Source of the DNA: Cynocephalus volans
Lineage: Eukaryota > Chordata > Mammalia > Dermoptera > Cynocephalidae
Direction: 5' to 3'
Length of the DNA stretch: 64,000 nt
Assembly (NCBI RefSeq): GCF_027409185.1
Contig: NC_084465.1
Span: 34,265,864-34,329,863, forward strand
Shown here: one piece after another, positions 24,949 through 37,169 of the stretch
How positions within the stretch are numbered: the first letter of the stretch is position 1
How the letters are laid out: each line of letters begins with the position of its first letter
Position numbers and translations under genes: made by a program
Notes under the pieces: generated by a model
What the model was told of the DNA's origin: nothing
Databases searched by the model: none
Seen by the model: only the letters and a program-made list of their open reading frames with translations

Positions 24949-25349
24949 TATATTAGTCTGTTTCTGTTGTTTATAATAGAATACCTGAAACTGGATAATT
25001 TATAAAGAAATGAAATTTATTTTGTATAGTTTTAGGCTGGGAAGTCCACAGTCCAGGGGGCACATCTGGTGAGGGACTTACTGGTGGGCAATGCAGGGTA
25101 TCAAGAGATCTCACCCACTCACTTGTTCTCTTTATAAAGCCATCAGAACCAAACCCATTATCACCCATTAAACCATCAACTTATTACTCCATGAATGCAT
25201 CAATTCATTCACTAGGGCATGGTCCTAACAATCTAATGACCTCTTAAAGGCCCCACCTTTCAATTACCATAATAGGATTTCCCACCCTCAACACTGTTAC
25301 AATGGGGATCAATACATAACCTTTGGAGGACACAATTCAACCCACAGCA
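24949..25349 (-). mobile_element. MST/MLT1-type MaLR LTR, antisense
   Basis: Reads TATTAGTCTGTTTCTGTTG at the left (the 3' end of the LTR) and CACAATTCAACCCACAGCA at the right (its TGCTGTGGG start). In between are GAATACCTGAAACTGGATAA and GGATTTCCCACCCTCAACAC. Same family plan as 14030-14477, opposite orientation. Confidence 0.75.
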
Positions 25350-25449
25350 GTGGGCGAGGACATATAGGAATTCACTGGGACCATAAATCTTGTATGGCAA
25401 ATCAGTTTAATCTCCTACAGTAAAACTATACTAAATGTTCTCCAATGCT

Positions 25450-25493
25450 AAAAAAAAAAAAAAAAATTAAAAATAAATAAATAAATAAATAAA
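25450..25493 (+). repeat. Poly-A / AAAT microsatellite
   Basis: Seventeen A bases, then AAAT repeats. Confidence 0.85.
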
Positions 25494-25511
25494 CTGTGAG
25501 AGAATTGTTCG

Positions 25512-25634
25512 TTTTTCCATTTACAGGGAGGAAACTGTCTTGGATAGACTGAGCAACTTGCCTGAGGTCACTTGGCAGCTAGTAACAGAAATAGCCAAAA
25601 TCCAGATTTTTCTGTCTGACTCCAAATCCAACCC
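25512..25634 (-). repeat. MIR SINE fragment
   Basis: Antisense core: GGGAGGAAACTGTCTTGGA, GCAACTTGCCTGAGGTCACT, GGCAGCTAGTAACAG, TGTCTGACTCCAAATCCA in MIR order. Confidence 0.7.
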
Positions 25635-25639
25635 TTTCA

Positions 25640-28585
25640 CCTCAAGACTTTCAATAAATTCAACAATAATGGGAGCAGAGAGGGGTGCCTGGAAGTACAG
25701 AAGAGAAAGGGAACATGGGAAGGTGAGATTGTCTTGGAGTCTATTGACTCTGAAAGTTAAATTTCCCACTCCGGGTTTTTCAAAGTGAGCAATTTCCTTG
25801 GTTTTGGCTTCATGAATAGAGCTGGAAAATGTGACTATTCAGTAGAACTCTACGAAACACCAGATGCTATATTTGAGCTGAACTTCTCTGGATAAGTAAA
25901 TTATGCTTAAAAATATGTAACAAGCCTCAGTGAGGCCATAGCGGTTCTACAGAAACTATTTCAAAGCAAAAGTGCAAAAAAATGAACAGCTTAGGGATTC
26001 ATAAATAATTTTTCATATTTAATCAGGATGCAAGTTCAGAATAGCTCAGATGTGGTACTTTCTGGGAGGTGGGGGCAGGGGGTGAACGAAAAACTGCAGT
26101 AGAAATTGACTTAGAATTAGAATGCAGTTAATGAAACAAATAAACAAATTTGCATGGGAAGGCTGATTCCAGCTCCCTATCTAGGCCACAGGTATATCAA
26201 GGAAAGGCATTCTTGCACATAAAATACTGCCACCTGTAAGATTTGAAGGTCAGGGGCATTGTCTGGGGTTTCAATGTTTCCATCTAACTCATTGGGACAG
26301 GTGATATCAAGATAAATAATAGGAAAAAGGTTCAACAAAGTTAAGAGAGTGTATAACCACATGAGAAAAACACACAAAGATTGCAACAATGCATGCGCAT
26401 GCAGTTGGTTTTGTTTTATTTGTTTTGATTCTTGTTTATTTCTTACACCACATGGGATTTTGGACTCTTGGACTGTTGCTGAACTAGCTGTAGTGACCAT
26501 GAAATTCACTACAGAACAGATCTTAAGGCAATACTGACAATCGGATGATATTCTGTTACCCACAGTCCTACTATTTTGCCTTTCAAAGCAAACAATACAT
26601 TTTAGTTTAATGTAACTAGAGATCTTAATGTTCAGTAAAAAACCACAGTCACAGTGAGTTCAGACTAACGGGTTCTCATACTAAGTTCTTAATAAAGAAC
26701 TGAAGTTACAGACCTAAGCAATTATGTTGTAGGAAAACACGAACTTTGTTCAGTATTTGTTCAGTTGCTGCTTCTTTGAGGGTTGTCTGGTAGACTTTTT
26801 TTTTTTTTTTTTTTAATGAAATGTGGACAGAAGTGTTTTTAGAACACTTAATGTGAGGCTTATTTATTGTATTTACTGAGATTATATGAATGTCAGAGGT
26901 GTAGTCACATTTTACCATTCATTCTGTGGCAGTGAAAAACTTAAAGCATTTTCTCCCAAGGTCTGCTAAATATAAATTTTAAAACACCTTACAGATTATG
27001 TGTATACTATGCATATGCAAGGGGTGTGTGTGTGTGTGCATGCGTGTGTGTGTGTGTAGACTGATCCATGGTTTCTGTATCTTTGCTTATCATTACAGAC
27101 AGTTGACACTGCCATATAAGATTAACACCCGCTCCAAAAAAGATATTTTTTTAGATTATGATGCTGAGTCAGAAAATTTTCTAGAAGGTAATATTTTGTA
27201 AGAATTATAAATTATTCTTTTGAGGAAACCACTGGTAACCTTAATAATTGTTTATAATACACATTTGAACATAATTTCAAGGAAAGGAAAGTAACTTTGT
27301 AGTCATGATTCCAGTATGTTTCTCGGTTGTGGGTTACTTGTATGCAGTATATCATTTAATATGACTTATAACCAAGACAAAAATGCCAAATTTTCCAACA
27401 CTGAAAGACCTATTAAAACATCTAATCCAAACCAGAGTCCTCTAGGGAGTAGAATCAAAACAGTATCATTTAAAAATCCACATTTTTATGGTATTTAGAA
27501 TTTTCTTGCATGTTACTAAAACAGTGGTAACTAACAGATTGAAAACTTAGAGTCTCCTTTCACGCAAAGATACATTTATTACAATATGATTGCATTGTAT
27601 CTTATATGTGTTTTATAGTAAATTAAACCACTTATTTTGTAGACTGTGTTGCGAATGTATCAAATATGGTGCCATGAAATCTATGAGAGTGCCAGCTTCT
27701 CTAACTATACTATTTTGCAACCTTACAGGCAAGGATGAAGTTGAGAGTTCTGAACACACACTATCATAAAAAATCCAGATAACAGTTTTTCAACCACACC
27801 TGGTGTGGTATTTCACTCAGTATAGATATAACATTTGACAGTTTTACTCTTGTTTTTATTATCCCACCTCGCTCTCTTTCCTTCCCTCCATCCTTCCCCC
27901 CCCCCCTTCTATTCTTTAAAAGCTAGGTAAGATTCTGGCCATCTTCCCATAGGTTTAAGCTTATAACCCAATACAAACATGCTTTCATATTTTAAAGTAA
28001 TCCTACTCCCACAGCTGGTCGGCTTTTTCCTCTCCACAAATATTTTCCTCCACGATTCAGTTATTTATTGTTATGTAACAAACTACTATGATTCTCAGCA
28101 ACTTGAAGCAATACATATCTATGATAGTCAAACCGTATTATTCTTTAATATAATTTAATTTCTGTAGATTTCTATAATTTATGAATTTTCCCAATATTCT
28201 ACTTAATAATAGCTAATAATAGTTAATAATTATTAATTATTCTGGAATATGGATCTGAATTATGAAATGATTTGGTGTTCTCATGTCTTTAACAGTGAGA
28301 TTTGGATTAATTTCCCAGTTATCAACACAATCGTGGAAAAATGTTCTAACAGAGGAGAAAAACATTTCTGTTGTGTTGCTAAACTTAAACAAGGAAACAA
28401 AAATAGCGTGCAAACTACAAACACTACTTTTCACCTTGGGTCGTGCATTTAACGTTAACAGAGTTCTAATACCCGGATAGGTAGCATTTTCGTGATTGGT
28501 TACCTAGCTTTCCCGAAGTCAAAAGGCGATTACCTAAGGTCCTGGGCTGACATGATCATGTCATGTAATCTAGCTGGTGGATCTC
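25640..28585. other. Upstream flank of FAM3C, no recognised gene
   Basis: AT-rich DNA with a poly-T run (26796-26814), a TG microsatellite (27024-27058) and an 11-C run (27896-27906). A short MER-like piece may lie at 28060-28115. I see no exon, and the short ORFs carry no domain. Confidence 0.6.
27024..27058 (+). repeat. TG microsatellite
   Basis: Imperfect (TG)n with a GCATGCG interruption. Confidence 0.85.
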
Positions 28586-28625
28586 TAGGTGGGCTGGTTA
28601 TTTAAACATTTTTGCCTTTAAGGTT

Positions 28626-28652
28626 GGGATGGGGGTGGGGTGGGGTGAGGGG
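28626..28652 (+). promoter_or_regulatory. G-quadruplex motif upstream of the FAM3C promoter
   Basis: Five G-runs of three to five bases, separated by 1-3 bases, about 230 bp before the presumed transcription start. It meets the standard four-run intramolecular quadruplex pattern. Whether it folds, or affects FAM3C, is unknown. Confidence 0.5.
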
Positions 28653-28884
28653 CGTGACACATCCTCCTCCCCGCCCCCGGGCGTGGGCTTTAGCATCTGA
28701 CCGCCACCGTTGCAGGTCCCACGTGGCAAGTTGAGATTGTGCAGCGCGGGGCGGGAGCGGCGGGCGGGACCGCAGACCCCTCCCTCTGCTCTCCGGCCCT
28801 TCCCTCCGGCCGGCCCGGGCGCCCGCTCGGTCCTCCACCGCCAGGGGGCGGGAGCGGCTTCCCGGCGGCGGGGGCCCATTGGTC

Positions 28885-29072
28885 GCGGCGGGGAAGCGTG
28901 GGAGGAGGCCGAGGAGCCTGCTGGCTTTCTCCCGGCCACTCGCGGGGTTGAGGGGCAGCCGGAGGAGCCCGGGAGGAAGCGGAGCCGCGAGCTGGAGGCG
29001 GCGGCGGCGGCGGTTCCCGTCGGCCTCCGGCAGGACTGAGCGCCGAGAGGCCGGAAGGCGGGCGGGAGGCCG
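28885..29072 (+). other. FAM3C: FAM3C exon 1, 5' UTR only (start approximate)
   Basis: Inferred untranslated first exon. The 3' border is a good donor, GGAGGCCG followed by GTGAGA at 29073. The 5' border is a guess placed just after the inverted CCAAT box at 28878-28882; dispersed starts are expected in a CpG island. The exon contains a (GGC)n tract at 28997-29013. It lacks an ATG in frame with exon 2. Other GT dinucleotides occur in the island, so an alternative first-exon end cannot be excluded. Confidence 0.7.
28997..29013 (+). repeat. FAM3C: (GGC)n tract in FAM3C exon 1
   Basis: Five and a half GGC units in the presumed 5' UTR. Triplet tracts of this type tend to be length-variable and form stable structure in leaders. 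Confidence 0.7.
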
Positions 29073-29760
29073 GTGAGACGGCCCGGCGGGCGGCCGAGGT
29101 TCGGGCAGGGATGGAGGGACGCTGGGGGAGCCGGACACCCGCCTTCCCCCTCGTTCTCCGCACACCCTTCCGCCGCTGGCCGGGGGCGGGCCCCACTGTC
29201 GCCCGCGTCGCCGTGGCGCGTCCCGGCGCGGACACCCCGTGGCCGGCGCCACGGCTCCGCGGAGGGCGGGGCGGCGCCTGCACCTGGCGCTGGGGCCAGG
29301 CCTGGGCTGGCACCTGGGGCGCGTCGTCCACGCCGTGGTGGCTGCTGCCTGCCACGATGGGCGGGGATGGAGTTGGGTGTTGCGTTTGAACTCCATGTAC
29401 GGCCCTCACGACTGTTTCTAAAGTTCTAGTGGCTCCTCAACTGGAGCTACTTTTTATTTTTACAGCCCGTCCAGCCCATTGGTATGCGGTGTGGTTTCTT
29501 TTTCTTTGCCTATGTTCGCTACTGTCTTCACAGTTCTGTAGCACGTATGATGATTAGTGCCCCTAGATCTAAATAATATGAATAATGGATTGACGATGTG
29601 GGATTGAGCTTTCCAGTTACAGTTTTATTTGGTTGGTCTCATCGTCCTCTACCTTTTCTAAAAAATATGTGATTTCCTATAATACAGAACTGCAATCTAA
29701 TTGATAGAACCTCTTCTTGGTTTCCTCTTATTTAGTCAAAATTAATATGGATACAGTCAC

Positions 29761-29915
29761 ACTAATAATAAATTGCTTGCTATGTTTTAGGCACTGTGCC
29801 AAGTGCTTTCATAGGCACGTTTATTTAATTCTCACAATAACACAGTGAATAGGTCCTTTTATCTATCTTTCCCAATTTTATAGATGAAAATATGAACTCC
29901 CAGAGAGGTTAATTA
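29761..29915 (-). repeat. MIR SINE
   Basis: Antisense MIR: AGGCACTGTGCCAAGTGCTT, GTTTATTTAATTCTCACAAT, CCAATTTTATAGATGAAAAT and CCAGAGAGGTTAA in order. Confidence 0.75.
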
Positions 29916-30329
29916 AGATTGATGCTGAAAACAAATCCCCATCCCCTTTGGACTTGTGACCATCTTGCAGGACTAGTGGCATATTGTCATGTTTTCCAAA
30001 TTTTTGGAAACATTACTGTTACTCATACAGTGCCTGACCGAATACAAAGAGACCTCCATTTAACTTAATAACTTACTGAATGCCATTCAACAAAAAATTG
30101 GCAAAATTCAGCAAATCAACATTCGATTTTGGTCATGTCACTGACCTGTACCTGTTTCTAGAGGCTACCAATCTCTTGAATTCTTTGGCTGTTTACTAAT
30201 TAAGTCACTTTTTTTTCCAATTTTATACAGGTGTTAAAAGGTTTTGTGGATTCTTGTAATGTTTTTCTCAGCTCATTAAAGACTCTCATTTCTTGATAGG
30301 AAGAGTTTGAACCAGTGAAAAATGTTCAA

Positions 30330-30475
30330 TCCAGTGATTCTCTACCTGGGGACCTCTTTGAATCACTAGTGGGACTTTTAAAAAAGGACGCAGGCCAGGT
30401 TCCCCAAAATCCCCATTGTAGGGGTCTTCTGTTTCAAAAGGGAGTCAAAATAAGACTGAACACCATTGGGTTAAA
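30330..30475 (+). mobile_element. MER5-like hAT relic
   Basis: CAGTGATTCTCTACCTGGGG at the left and a decayed complementary end near CACCATTGGGTTAAAGTG suggest a short hAT-type element. Weak. Confidence 0.4.
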
Positions 30476-30923
30476 GTGACTTTCAAAATAAACTCTATGG
30501 GTGTTTTATTACAATTACAAAGTTTTAATATGGATTGCTACCTTAAGCATTGCTAGCTAATCTTATAGAATTTATGAAGATATATTTAAAAAGCGAGTAT
30601 TTTTATTTTTATACCCATTTCTTAAAGCAGAAAGGTCCAAGACCCAAGAAGCAAAAAAATTTGGTCATAGGTCTCAACAAAAAATCCATCTAGCTTAGAG
30701 CTTATTAGAATAGCATAAATTTGTTTCAGATTTAGTCCAGAAGGGTTCCTGTCCTTGTAATCAGATAATCTGGATTTTAAGGAAGAGTCTGCATTTAGTT
30801 ACTTCATGAATGGCATTGACTAAATTACTTACTATCACACGATGCTTTATTTTCTTAATCTGACTGGGGAGACTGAACAAGGTGATTTCCCAAGATCTTT
30901 AGGCTTCAAAGGTTTTGTGTTTG

Positions 30924-30964
30924 TTTATCTATCTATCTATCTATCTATTTATTTATTTATTTTA
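30924..30964 (+). repeat. TATC/TTTA tetranucleotide microsatellite
   Basis: (TATC)n followed by (TTTA)n. Confidence 0.85.
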
Positions 30965-31139
30965 AACAGCCACTGAAATACAATCAGTTGACTTTCTTTC
31001 AGCTGAGGAAATTGTTTCAATACCTCTGAGTCTTCACAGTGTACCCTATTAATATTCTTTCATAGTCTTATTCATTGGCCTATTCCATTTGATTGAAGCT
31101 ATTCTATTGGTTACATTTTCCTTATTTCTAATCTAATTT

Positions 31140-31690
31140 TTAATATGCTCGTCATGATTTTTCTAGCATCACTTTGGTGAGTTTTTCCCATTCCCATGAA
31201 ATATAATTTATAAAACATAGCATTTGCCATTTTAAAGTGTACAGTTCAGTGGCATTTAGCACATTCACAGTGTGGTGCAACCATCACCTTTGTTTAGTTC
31301 TAAAACATTTTCATAACCCCAAAAGGAAACACCATATGCGTTAAGCAGTTACTTCCCATTCTCTCCTCCTCCCAGCCTTTGGCAACTGCTGATTTGCTTT
31401 CTGTCCATATAGAATTACCTATTCTTGATATTTCATAAAAATGAAGTTATAAACTAAGTTTTTTTTTTTTTCTGTCTGGCTTCTTTTACTTACCATGATG
31501 TTTTAGAGATTCATCTGTGTTGTAGCGTGTATCAGTACTTCATCACTTTTTATGGCTGAATAGTAGTCCATCATATATTCCATTGAGATATACCATTTCA
31601 TATATATCATTCTATTGATACATGCCACATTTTGTTCATTCTTCCATTCCTTTATGGACCCTGGTGAGTTTTTGCGTGCTAGTGAAAAAG
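31140..31690 (-). mobile_element. Antisense old L1 3' UTR relic
   Basis: TTTAAAGTGTACAGTTCAGT, CACAGTGTGGTGCAACCATC, TTTGGCAACTGCTGATTTGC, TTTCTGTCCATATAGAATTA and GGCTGAATAGTAGTCCATCA in the order of L1M-type 3' sequence in antisense. Confidence 0.7.
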
Positions 31691-31975
31691 TTATATGAAC
31701 ATCTCTAGCAGTGAGTCAGTTCCTAAATTGATTTTCATCATAATCTCTATAAGGCTTGTTGAGGTAGTAACATTGTATCAGATGTGCTTCCCAAGTGATA
31801 CTGTTCATCACCTGCAGTTAAGTGATCATTAAATGAGTTTTGAAGAGTGTGTTTTATATATGTTTTATGTGTTTTGTGGTTGACAAAGATAAATTTTCTA
31901 GTTGGTTCAGTTCATACATTTTCAGAAAATTTTACACTAGACACTTCCTACTGTCTGATTTTTGCAAATGACCTC

Positions 31976-32419
31976 TGTTAAATGAGGCCCAATAAAATTT
32001 TAGAGTTTATTTGAGCAAACAACTCTTTACGAGTTGGGCAGCTCCCAACCAGAAGTTGTCCAGAGCTGTACTGAGGAACACAAGAGGGAGCTTTTTATAG
32101 AATGGACACAGAAGTAAAGAAAAGAAAATGTCTAATTGGTCATAGTTATGTAGTTGCCTTATTTGGTCTATCCACTTGGAAATCCCTAGTTACTTAATTA
32201 TAAGCTTTTTGGCTGTTTCTGATTGGTTCAGCTTAATTTCTTTTCTGGGTTTTTTTTTTTTTTTTTTTTTTTCTTAATATAGGCATTTATAAGAAATAGC
32301 TCCAGTTAAGCTTCACTTATATTTGCAAATCAAGCAATGTGGATGTCACTTTCTTATAAGGCTACCTGGTTTTCTCTGCTCAGGGATTCCTCAGGCCTGG
32401 TCTCCACTTTACTTTAACA
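31976..32419 (-). mobile_element. Solo LTR, second copy of the 3972-4406 family
   Basis: Homologous over its length to the upstream LTR: shared landmarks are GAGTTGGGCAGCTCC, ATTGGTTCAGCT, AAATCAAGCAA and CTCAGGCCTGGTCTCCA. Starts TGTTAAATGAGG and ends TACTTTAACA. Lies in intron 1 in the antisense orientation. It has an internal poly-T expansion (32250-32272). No clear target duplication. Confidence 0.8.
32250..32272 (+). repeat. Poly-T run inside the LTR
   Basis: More than twenty T bases, absent from the sister copy at the same place (which has a CTTTTTTTCTC tract). Confidence 0.8.
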
Positions 32420-33404
32420 CTGCTTACCTTGGATTCAGTGTTTGTGGCAGAAATGGTGTGCTAATATTGCTTTTCATCTAGGGCCCTTAGGCAGAGCTGG
32501 AACTACTCTCTTCCTGCATTTCTTCATGTTGAAGGTTTGACTGACAGAATTATGTCTACTCTGGTGCACTTAAATTCTACAGACTATTTAAAGACTAAAG
32601 TGTAAGTCTTTATGTAGTGGTTATGTAGGGAAATTCTTAAGAATAGGAACGTGTAACTTCTCATCTGGTATAATGTGAAATAGTTATGTGAGATAAAGGT
32701 AGCAGTTATACTGTATGTAAATTTGTGCCTTTCTCTAATCTTTCTTTCTTTCTTTTTTAGCAATTTATGAGCTGGACATTTTATTACCTTATTTATGTTT
32801 AACTTCTTGTAGTTAAAATGTAATTAGGTTTATTTTTGTTGTTCCCGATAATGTCTATTTCTTTCTTTCTGTCTGTCCATCCACCCACCATCTCTCTCTC
32901 CTTGGATGGTATACTGTAGGATTAAGGTAATTTAGATTACAACTTTTTAAACAATTTTAGTACTCTGAAGCAGCAGACAAAACAATGTCATTTTGTAGGG
33001 CTCTGTCTTTTCTGTTTTTGTTACGTTTGTGCTCTAGGTTATAGAAATCTAATTACCACTTCATTTCTTCAACTGGATTATAACTTTTTAAGCAAATTTC
33101 TGCCTTGGTAGATGAGAAAAACTGTGAGAAAACATTTGGGTAATTTTAAATCTAGTACTCTGTTTTGGCCATTGCAAACAGGAACTTTCCTGTTCCTCAC
33201 CACATTTTTTCCCCTCCATATTTCCTCCCTGCCTGCCTCTTTCTCTTCATCCCTACTGGAGACCTGGCCTAAGGCAGGCTGATTTCCATTCATTGTTCAG
33301 GAAAGAGTGAAAATTCTTGTTTTAGGAATTTTACATTTGGGTTTTTTTGGCCTAGATCTGCTTTACTTCCCCTCCCTGTGTGTTTGGATTGAAATGATAC
33401 AGAT

Positions 33405-33545
33405 CTGAAAATGAGTGAGACTCACCTGCAGAGCTTGTTAAACATGAAAGAGATTTTGATTCTCAAGATCTGGGTTTGGCTCAGGAATTTGTATTTTAAA
33501 AAGCACGTTAGCAATTCTGGTGACTGGGTAATGCCATAGTTATGG
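33405..33545 (+). mobile_element. MER5A-like hAT relic
   Basis: GAAAATGAGTGAGACTCACC, GCAGAGCTTGTTAAACATGA, GATCTGGGTTTGGCTCAGGA, ATTTGTATTTTAAAAAGCA and AGCAATTCTGGTGACTGGG are in MER5A order. Confidence 0.65.
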
Positions 33546-36500
33546 CTTCATAGAACTTGATATGATGTTTTATTGAATCTGTGATGCCATAGTTTGTAAG
33601 ATATACCATTATTTTATACATTACTGAGAAACAAAAATGTGTTTGTAAACTTCATCCTGAGTTTAGCCGTGTTAAAATGAGGAAAGCAGAGTGTACCTTA
33701 AAATCAATATAATAAGATGTGAGATGCCTGAGGAACCAGAGACTCCTCTTATATGATCAAGGGTTATTTTGAGTCATAGGGGATATAAAATAAAGAATTG
33801 TAATGCAACATTTTTTCATATCTTTTAAGATATTTGTTAGTAAAAAAGAGCTTATACAAGGTATGCTTACTTGACATCTATTTGTAGTAAACATGATACT
33901 AATGACTGCTTTAAAGTGCAACTTAGGTGTATCTTAGGGTACAGTGCACTCAGTTTGGCCCCATATTATTTCCATGCTACTCATTTCCAGTCATTTATGC
34001 TTTGGTGGCTTAGTTCAGAAGTCTTATTTCTAGTCCTTGTACTTTAGTGATTTATGTTTTGTAGTTACAGTCCACTGAAATATTTGCTTAATGTCACAAT
34101 GACATCAGGTGTGGCATAATTATTTGATTTCTATCTTATCACTCTTGTTCTGTTAGAGAGTGTGCATACCTCTCATTAAGGCCAGCTAGCTTATTAACCA
34201 CATTCACATCAGCCACATACCATCTGTACCAAGTAGTTTTAGGATGTAGTGGTGATATTCAGGTTAAACACCAGATCTGTGACAGAGTAAATCTAACCTT
34301 GGGCTGCCAACCCAAAAAGAAATGCTGTGGTGGTAGATTGAGTACTGAGTGAGAGAGTATCTGCAAATTAGAACAGATCTTTCCCCAGTAGTGAAAATTC
34401 AGTGGAGAGCAACCCCATCTCCTGAGGCTCTTCCATCAGTGGTGTTATCTTGGAAAATGATACCTTTGTTAATAAAAAGTTCCTTAGAGCTATGTTAGAT
34501 TTGGGGAGGAGGGAGCAGAGCACAGGTCTTTTTAGTTTTTAATCTTTAAAGTGTTTTTGGAAAGTATGGTTAAATGCTTGTGATCACCTGAAATATTTCA
34601 GAGTACTGATATCTCAAATTTCTGAAGAGGAAAGAATAACTCTGGGTCTCTTTAGCTAAATCACACTGATTCAAGTAGTTGTACTGTGAAATTCTTAACA
34701 CTGAGATGAATCATGTTGAAGTACTCATGCTCTCAGAATGTGTGTATGCTTTCTCAGGCTTGGCTACTTCTCTCTCCACTAAGACTTTGGGGCAGAGTTG
34801 GTCTAGGTGGGGCACTTGCATGAGTTAGCTGGGCACCTTTGTTAACTAGTTGTTAACTGGAAGGACAAGTGGGTATTATAGTTATATTTTGTCAATTTTC
34901 ATTCTTAGAAGGATGGCATTTTGTTTAAGCTGCTGTAGATCAGACAGAAGTTTTCCAAAGTGATACTTCTCCCTTAACTTTTAGGAGATTTCAAGGCACA
35001 GCAGTTTATGGTCAATTGTGCAGGAAACCTAAATCTGCCCAGCATAATCCCAGTTTGCTTCATGTCTAACATTGATTAAAATTGTAGGCAGAAGTTAAAA
35101 ACACTTTGTGGTTCATTTTTTGCTTTCCCATAGCATATTTTTAATTCTGTTTCTGTTTCTAATCCACATTTATATATTAGTCCTCTTTTAAGTGTAATTT
35201 CAATTTGGTGCTACTTAAGAAAAGCCATATGACATTGACTCAGGTAGCTATTAAAAATCCAGGCATAGATCATCCATATCACTTTCTTTCCAAGGTTTTC
35301 AACAGAACATTAAAAATTTATTCTAAAAGACTTACTTATTGGTTCTATTGACCCATTTTAAAAGTTTTTGGTCTGTTTTGGTCAGTCTCATCTTTTTGGG
35401 GGCCACTTTGCAGGAGTGGATACATTTATATCATTTTTTTCAGTGATGTTTTGAAAAATTAGTTATTATTAGCCTTTTGGAATTTATATGGGACACCTCT
35501 CCACCCCAAAGAATTTTTTTTGGCTTTTGTTCCTTTTTTCCTCCTAGTCAAAATGTAAGTTTGGTCCTTTAAAAACCTGGGGTATTTTTCTAGTTGTTAG
35601 GTAATCATTTTAAAATTTTTACTGTAAACAATATTAGGTCATACCACATTTTAAAAAGCCACATAACTGGATCACTGGGGTGAGGGAGGGAGGTTAAAAT
35701 GATAGATTCATTTAAAAGGATGCATCTTCTTGGATTCAGTATCAGTGTCCTACTAGTATTGAATACTTTTTAAGTTAGTAATTGGATTTTTCTTTCAAGC
35801 ACTGAGTACATCAAATTCTATTAAATTCATATTTATAACACTATGATAGTGGCTCAGATATCATACCGAGTTTTTACATGTTAATATTCTTTCAAATGAA
35901 TGGAATCTGCTCACCCCTCTCCATTTTGTTATTTCAAAAATTTATTTAGCATGGCAAAGATGTGGGTATAGTGGCATTTTGGTGAGACAGGGTACTTGAT
36001 AATTTGTATCTACTCTAGTAATAATTTGTAATAAGGAACAAGTTATTTAAAAAAACTTTTAAAACTTAAATGTTTGAAATTTTAAAAATTGATCAAACAT
36101 CAAGTGCACAGTTACCCCAATCTTTTTAAGCCCATCACAAAAATAATTGCACATAAACACCTACGTAAAGAAACAGTGGTATCAAGTTTTTTCCCACCAA
36201 TACAGTTTTGTAGTTAATGAAATGGAATATAGTAAGATTAATTTTTATCTGTTTCTTTGTATCTCCTGGGATTTGTTTGGAAACATAACAGAGTCTAGAT
36301 TTATTCCTGTCTTTGCTATAAATGGGCAGCTTTATTTATAGGAAGGGAAGAATTTTTTTCTTCCTTCTGAAGAGGATTCATTCTGTTGTTTCTCATGGAG
36401 TATATGCTTCTTTCCATGGAGAGCAGTTGATCGTGAAAATGTATGATGAACATGTATAGAGTGCAGAATTTAGGATTGTTTGATCTGTCCTACTTCTGTA

Positions 36501-36660
36501 GTAGTACTTCTAAGAGGACCAATAGAAGCCATGGGGGAATTGTATATCCTGCAAATAATACAGCAAAAAAATGTTGGACTATTACAGCATAGTCAGGAAA
36601 GTTTTTTATTTCTCCATTTTAAAACTTTTTATATTATTAGTTTTTGTTTCTCTCTCTCAG

Positions 36661-36980
36661 GGGTTGGGAAATTATGACCCGTTAGCTTATATAGCCCACA
36701 GCCAAGATTCGTTTTCACATTTTTAAGTGAGTTGAACAAAAATCAAAAGAATAATTGTGACACATGAAAATTTTATAAAACCGAATTTGTGCTCATAAAA
36801 CCTTTATTAGAGCACAGCTATACCCATTTGTTTACATACTGTCTATGGTTGCTTTCTAGCTATAACTGCACAGTGGAGTAGTTGCAGAAAAGACTGTCAT
36901 CTGTGAAGCCTAAAAATATTTACCATCTGACCATATTGCAGAAAAAATACAGGAAAAGTTTGCTAACACTTGTTCTATTT
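36661..36980 (+). mobile_element. Non-autonomous hAT-type relic
   Basis: GGTTGGGAAATTATGACCCG, TATTAGAGCACAGCTATACC, CATACTGTCTATGGTTGCTT, GCACAGTGGAGTAGTTGCAG and GCCTAAAAATATTTACCATC match a common mammalian hAT element in order. I do not give a family name. Confidence 0.7.
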
Positions 36981-37169
36981 TTATTCACATTAATGCAGTT
37001 ATTTATTGCAAATAGTTTTTTCTTTAATTATACTTTTTTATTAATGTAACATCAGAGTAACACCCTAGTTATTCTTGTAGTTGTAGCATTCTTTTGATTT
37101 CAGTATTATCTAATTTTTCCTCTTTTGCTTTAATTTTAATTTTTTACATTCTGATCTTGAGGGGGTCTT

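Larger units (their letters stand above)
28590..29480 (+). promoter_or_regulatory. FAM3C: CpG-island promoter of FAM3C
   Basis: GC content and CpG density rise abruptly at about 28.6 kb and fall by about 29.45 kb, in an otherwise AT-rich window. There is no TATA box. Visible elements upstream of the presumed start are GC boxes (28748-28755, 28761-28769, 28844-28852), a palindromic CACGTG E-box (28720-28725) and an inverted CCAAT box (ATTGG, 28878-28882). This is the usual make-up of a broadly expressed housekeeping-type promoter with dispersed start sites. Position, 12 kb before the start-codon exon of FAM3C, supports the assignment. The inverted CCAAT box and the strong GC on both sides would also allow divergent transcription, for which there is no direct evidence here. 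Confidence 0.9.

Noticed and set aside
28598..29429. Long ORFs on both strands in the CpG island (up to 264 codons)
   Set aside because: GC-rich DNA has few stop codons. The predicted proteins are Pro/Arg/Gly-rich with no domain, and the region is promoter plus 5' UTR of FAM3C.
31976..32419. A clean target-site duplication for the second LTR copy
   Set aside because: The flanks (CCTC and CTGC) do not match well enough to claim one.
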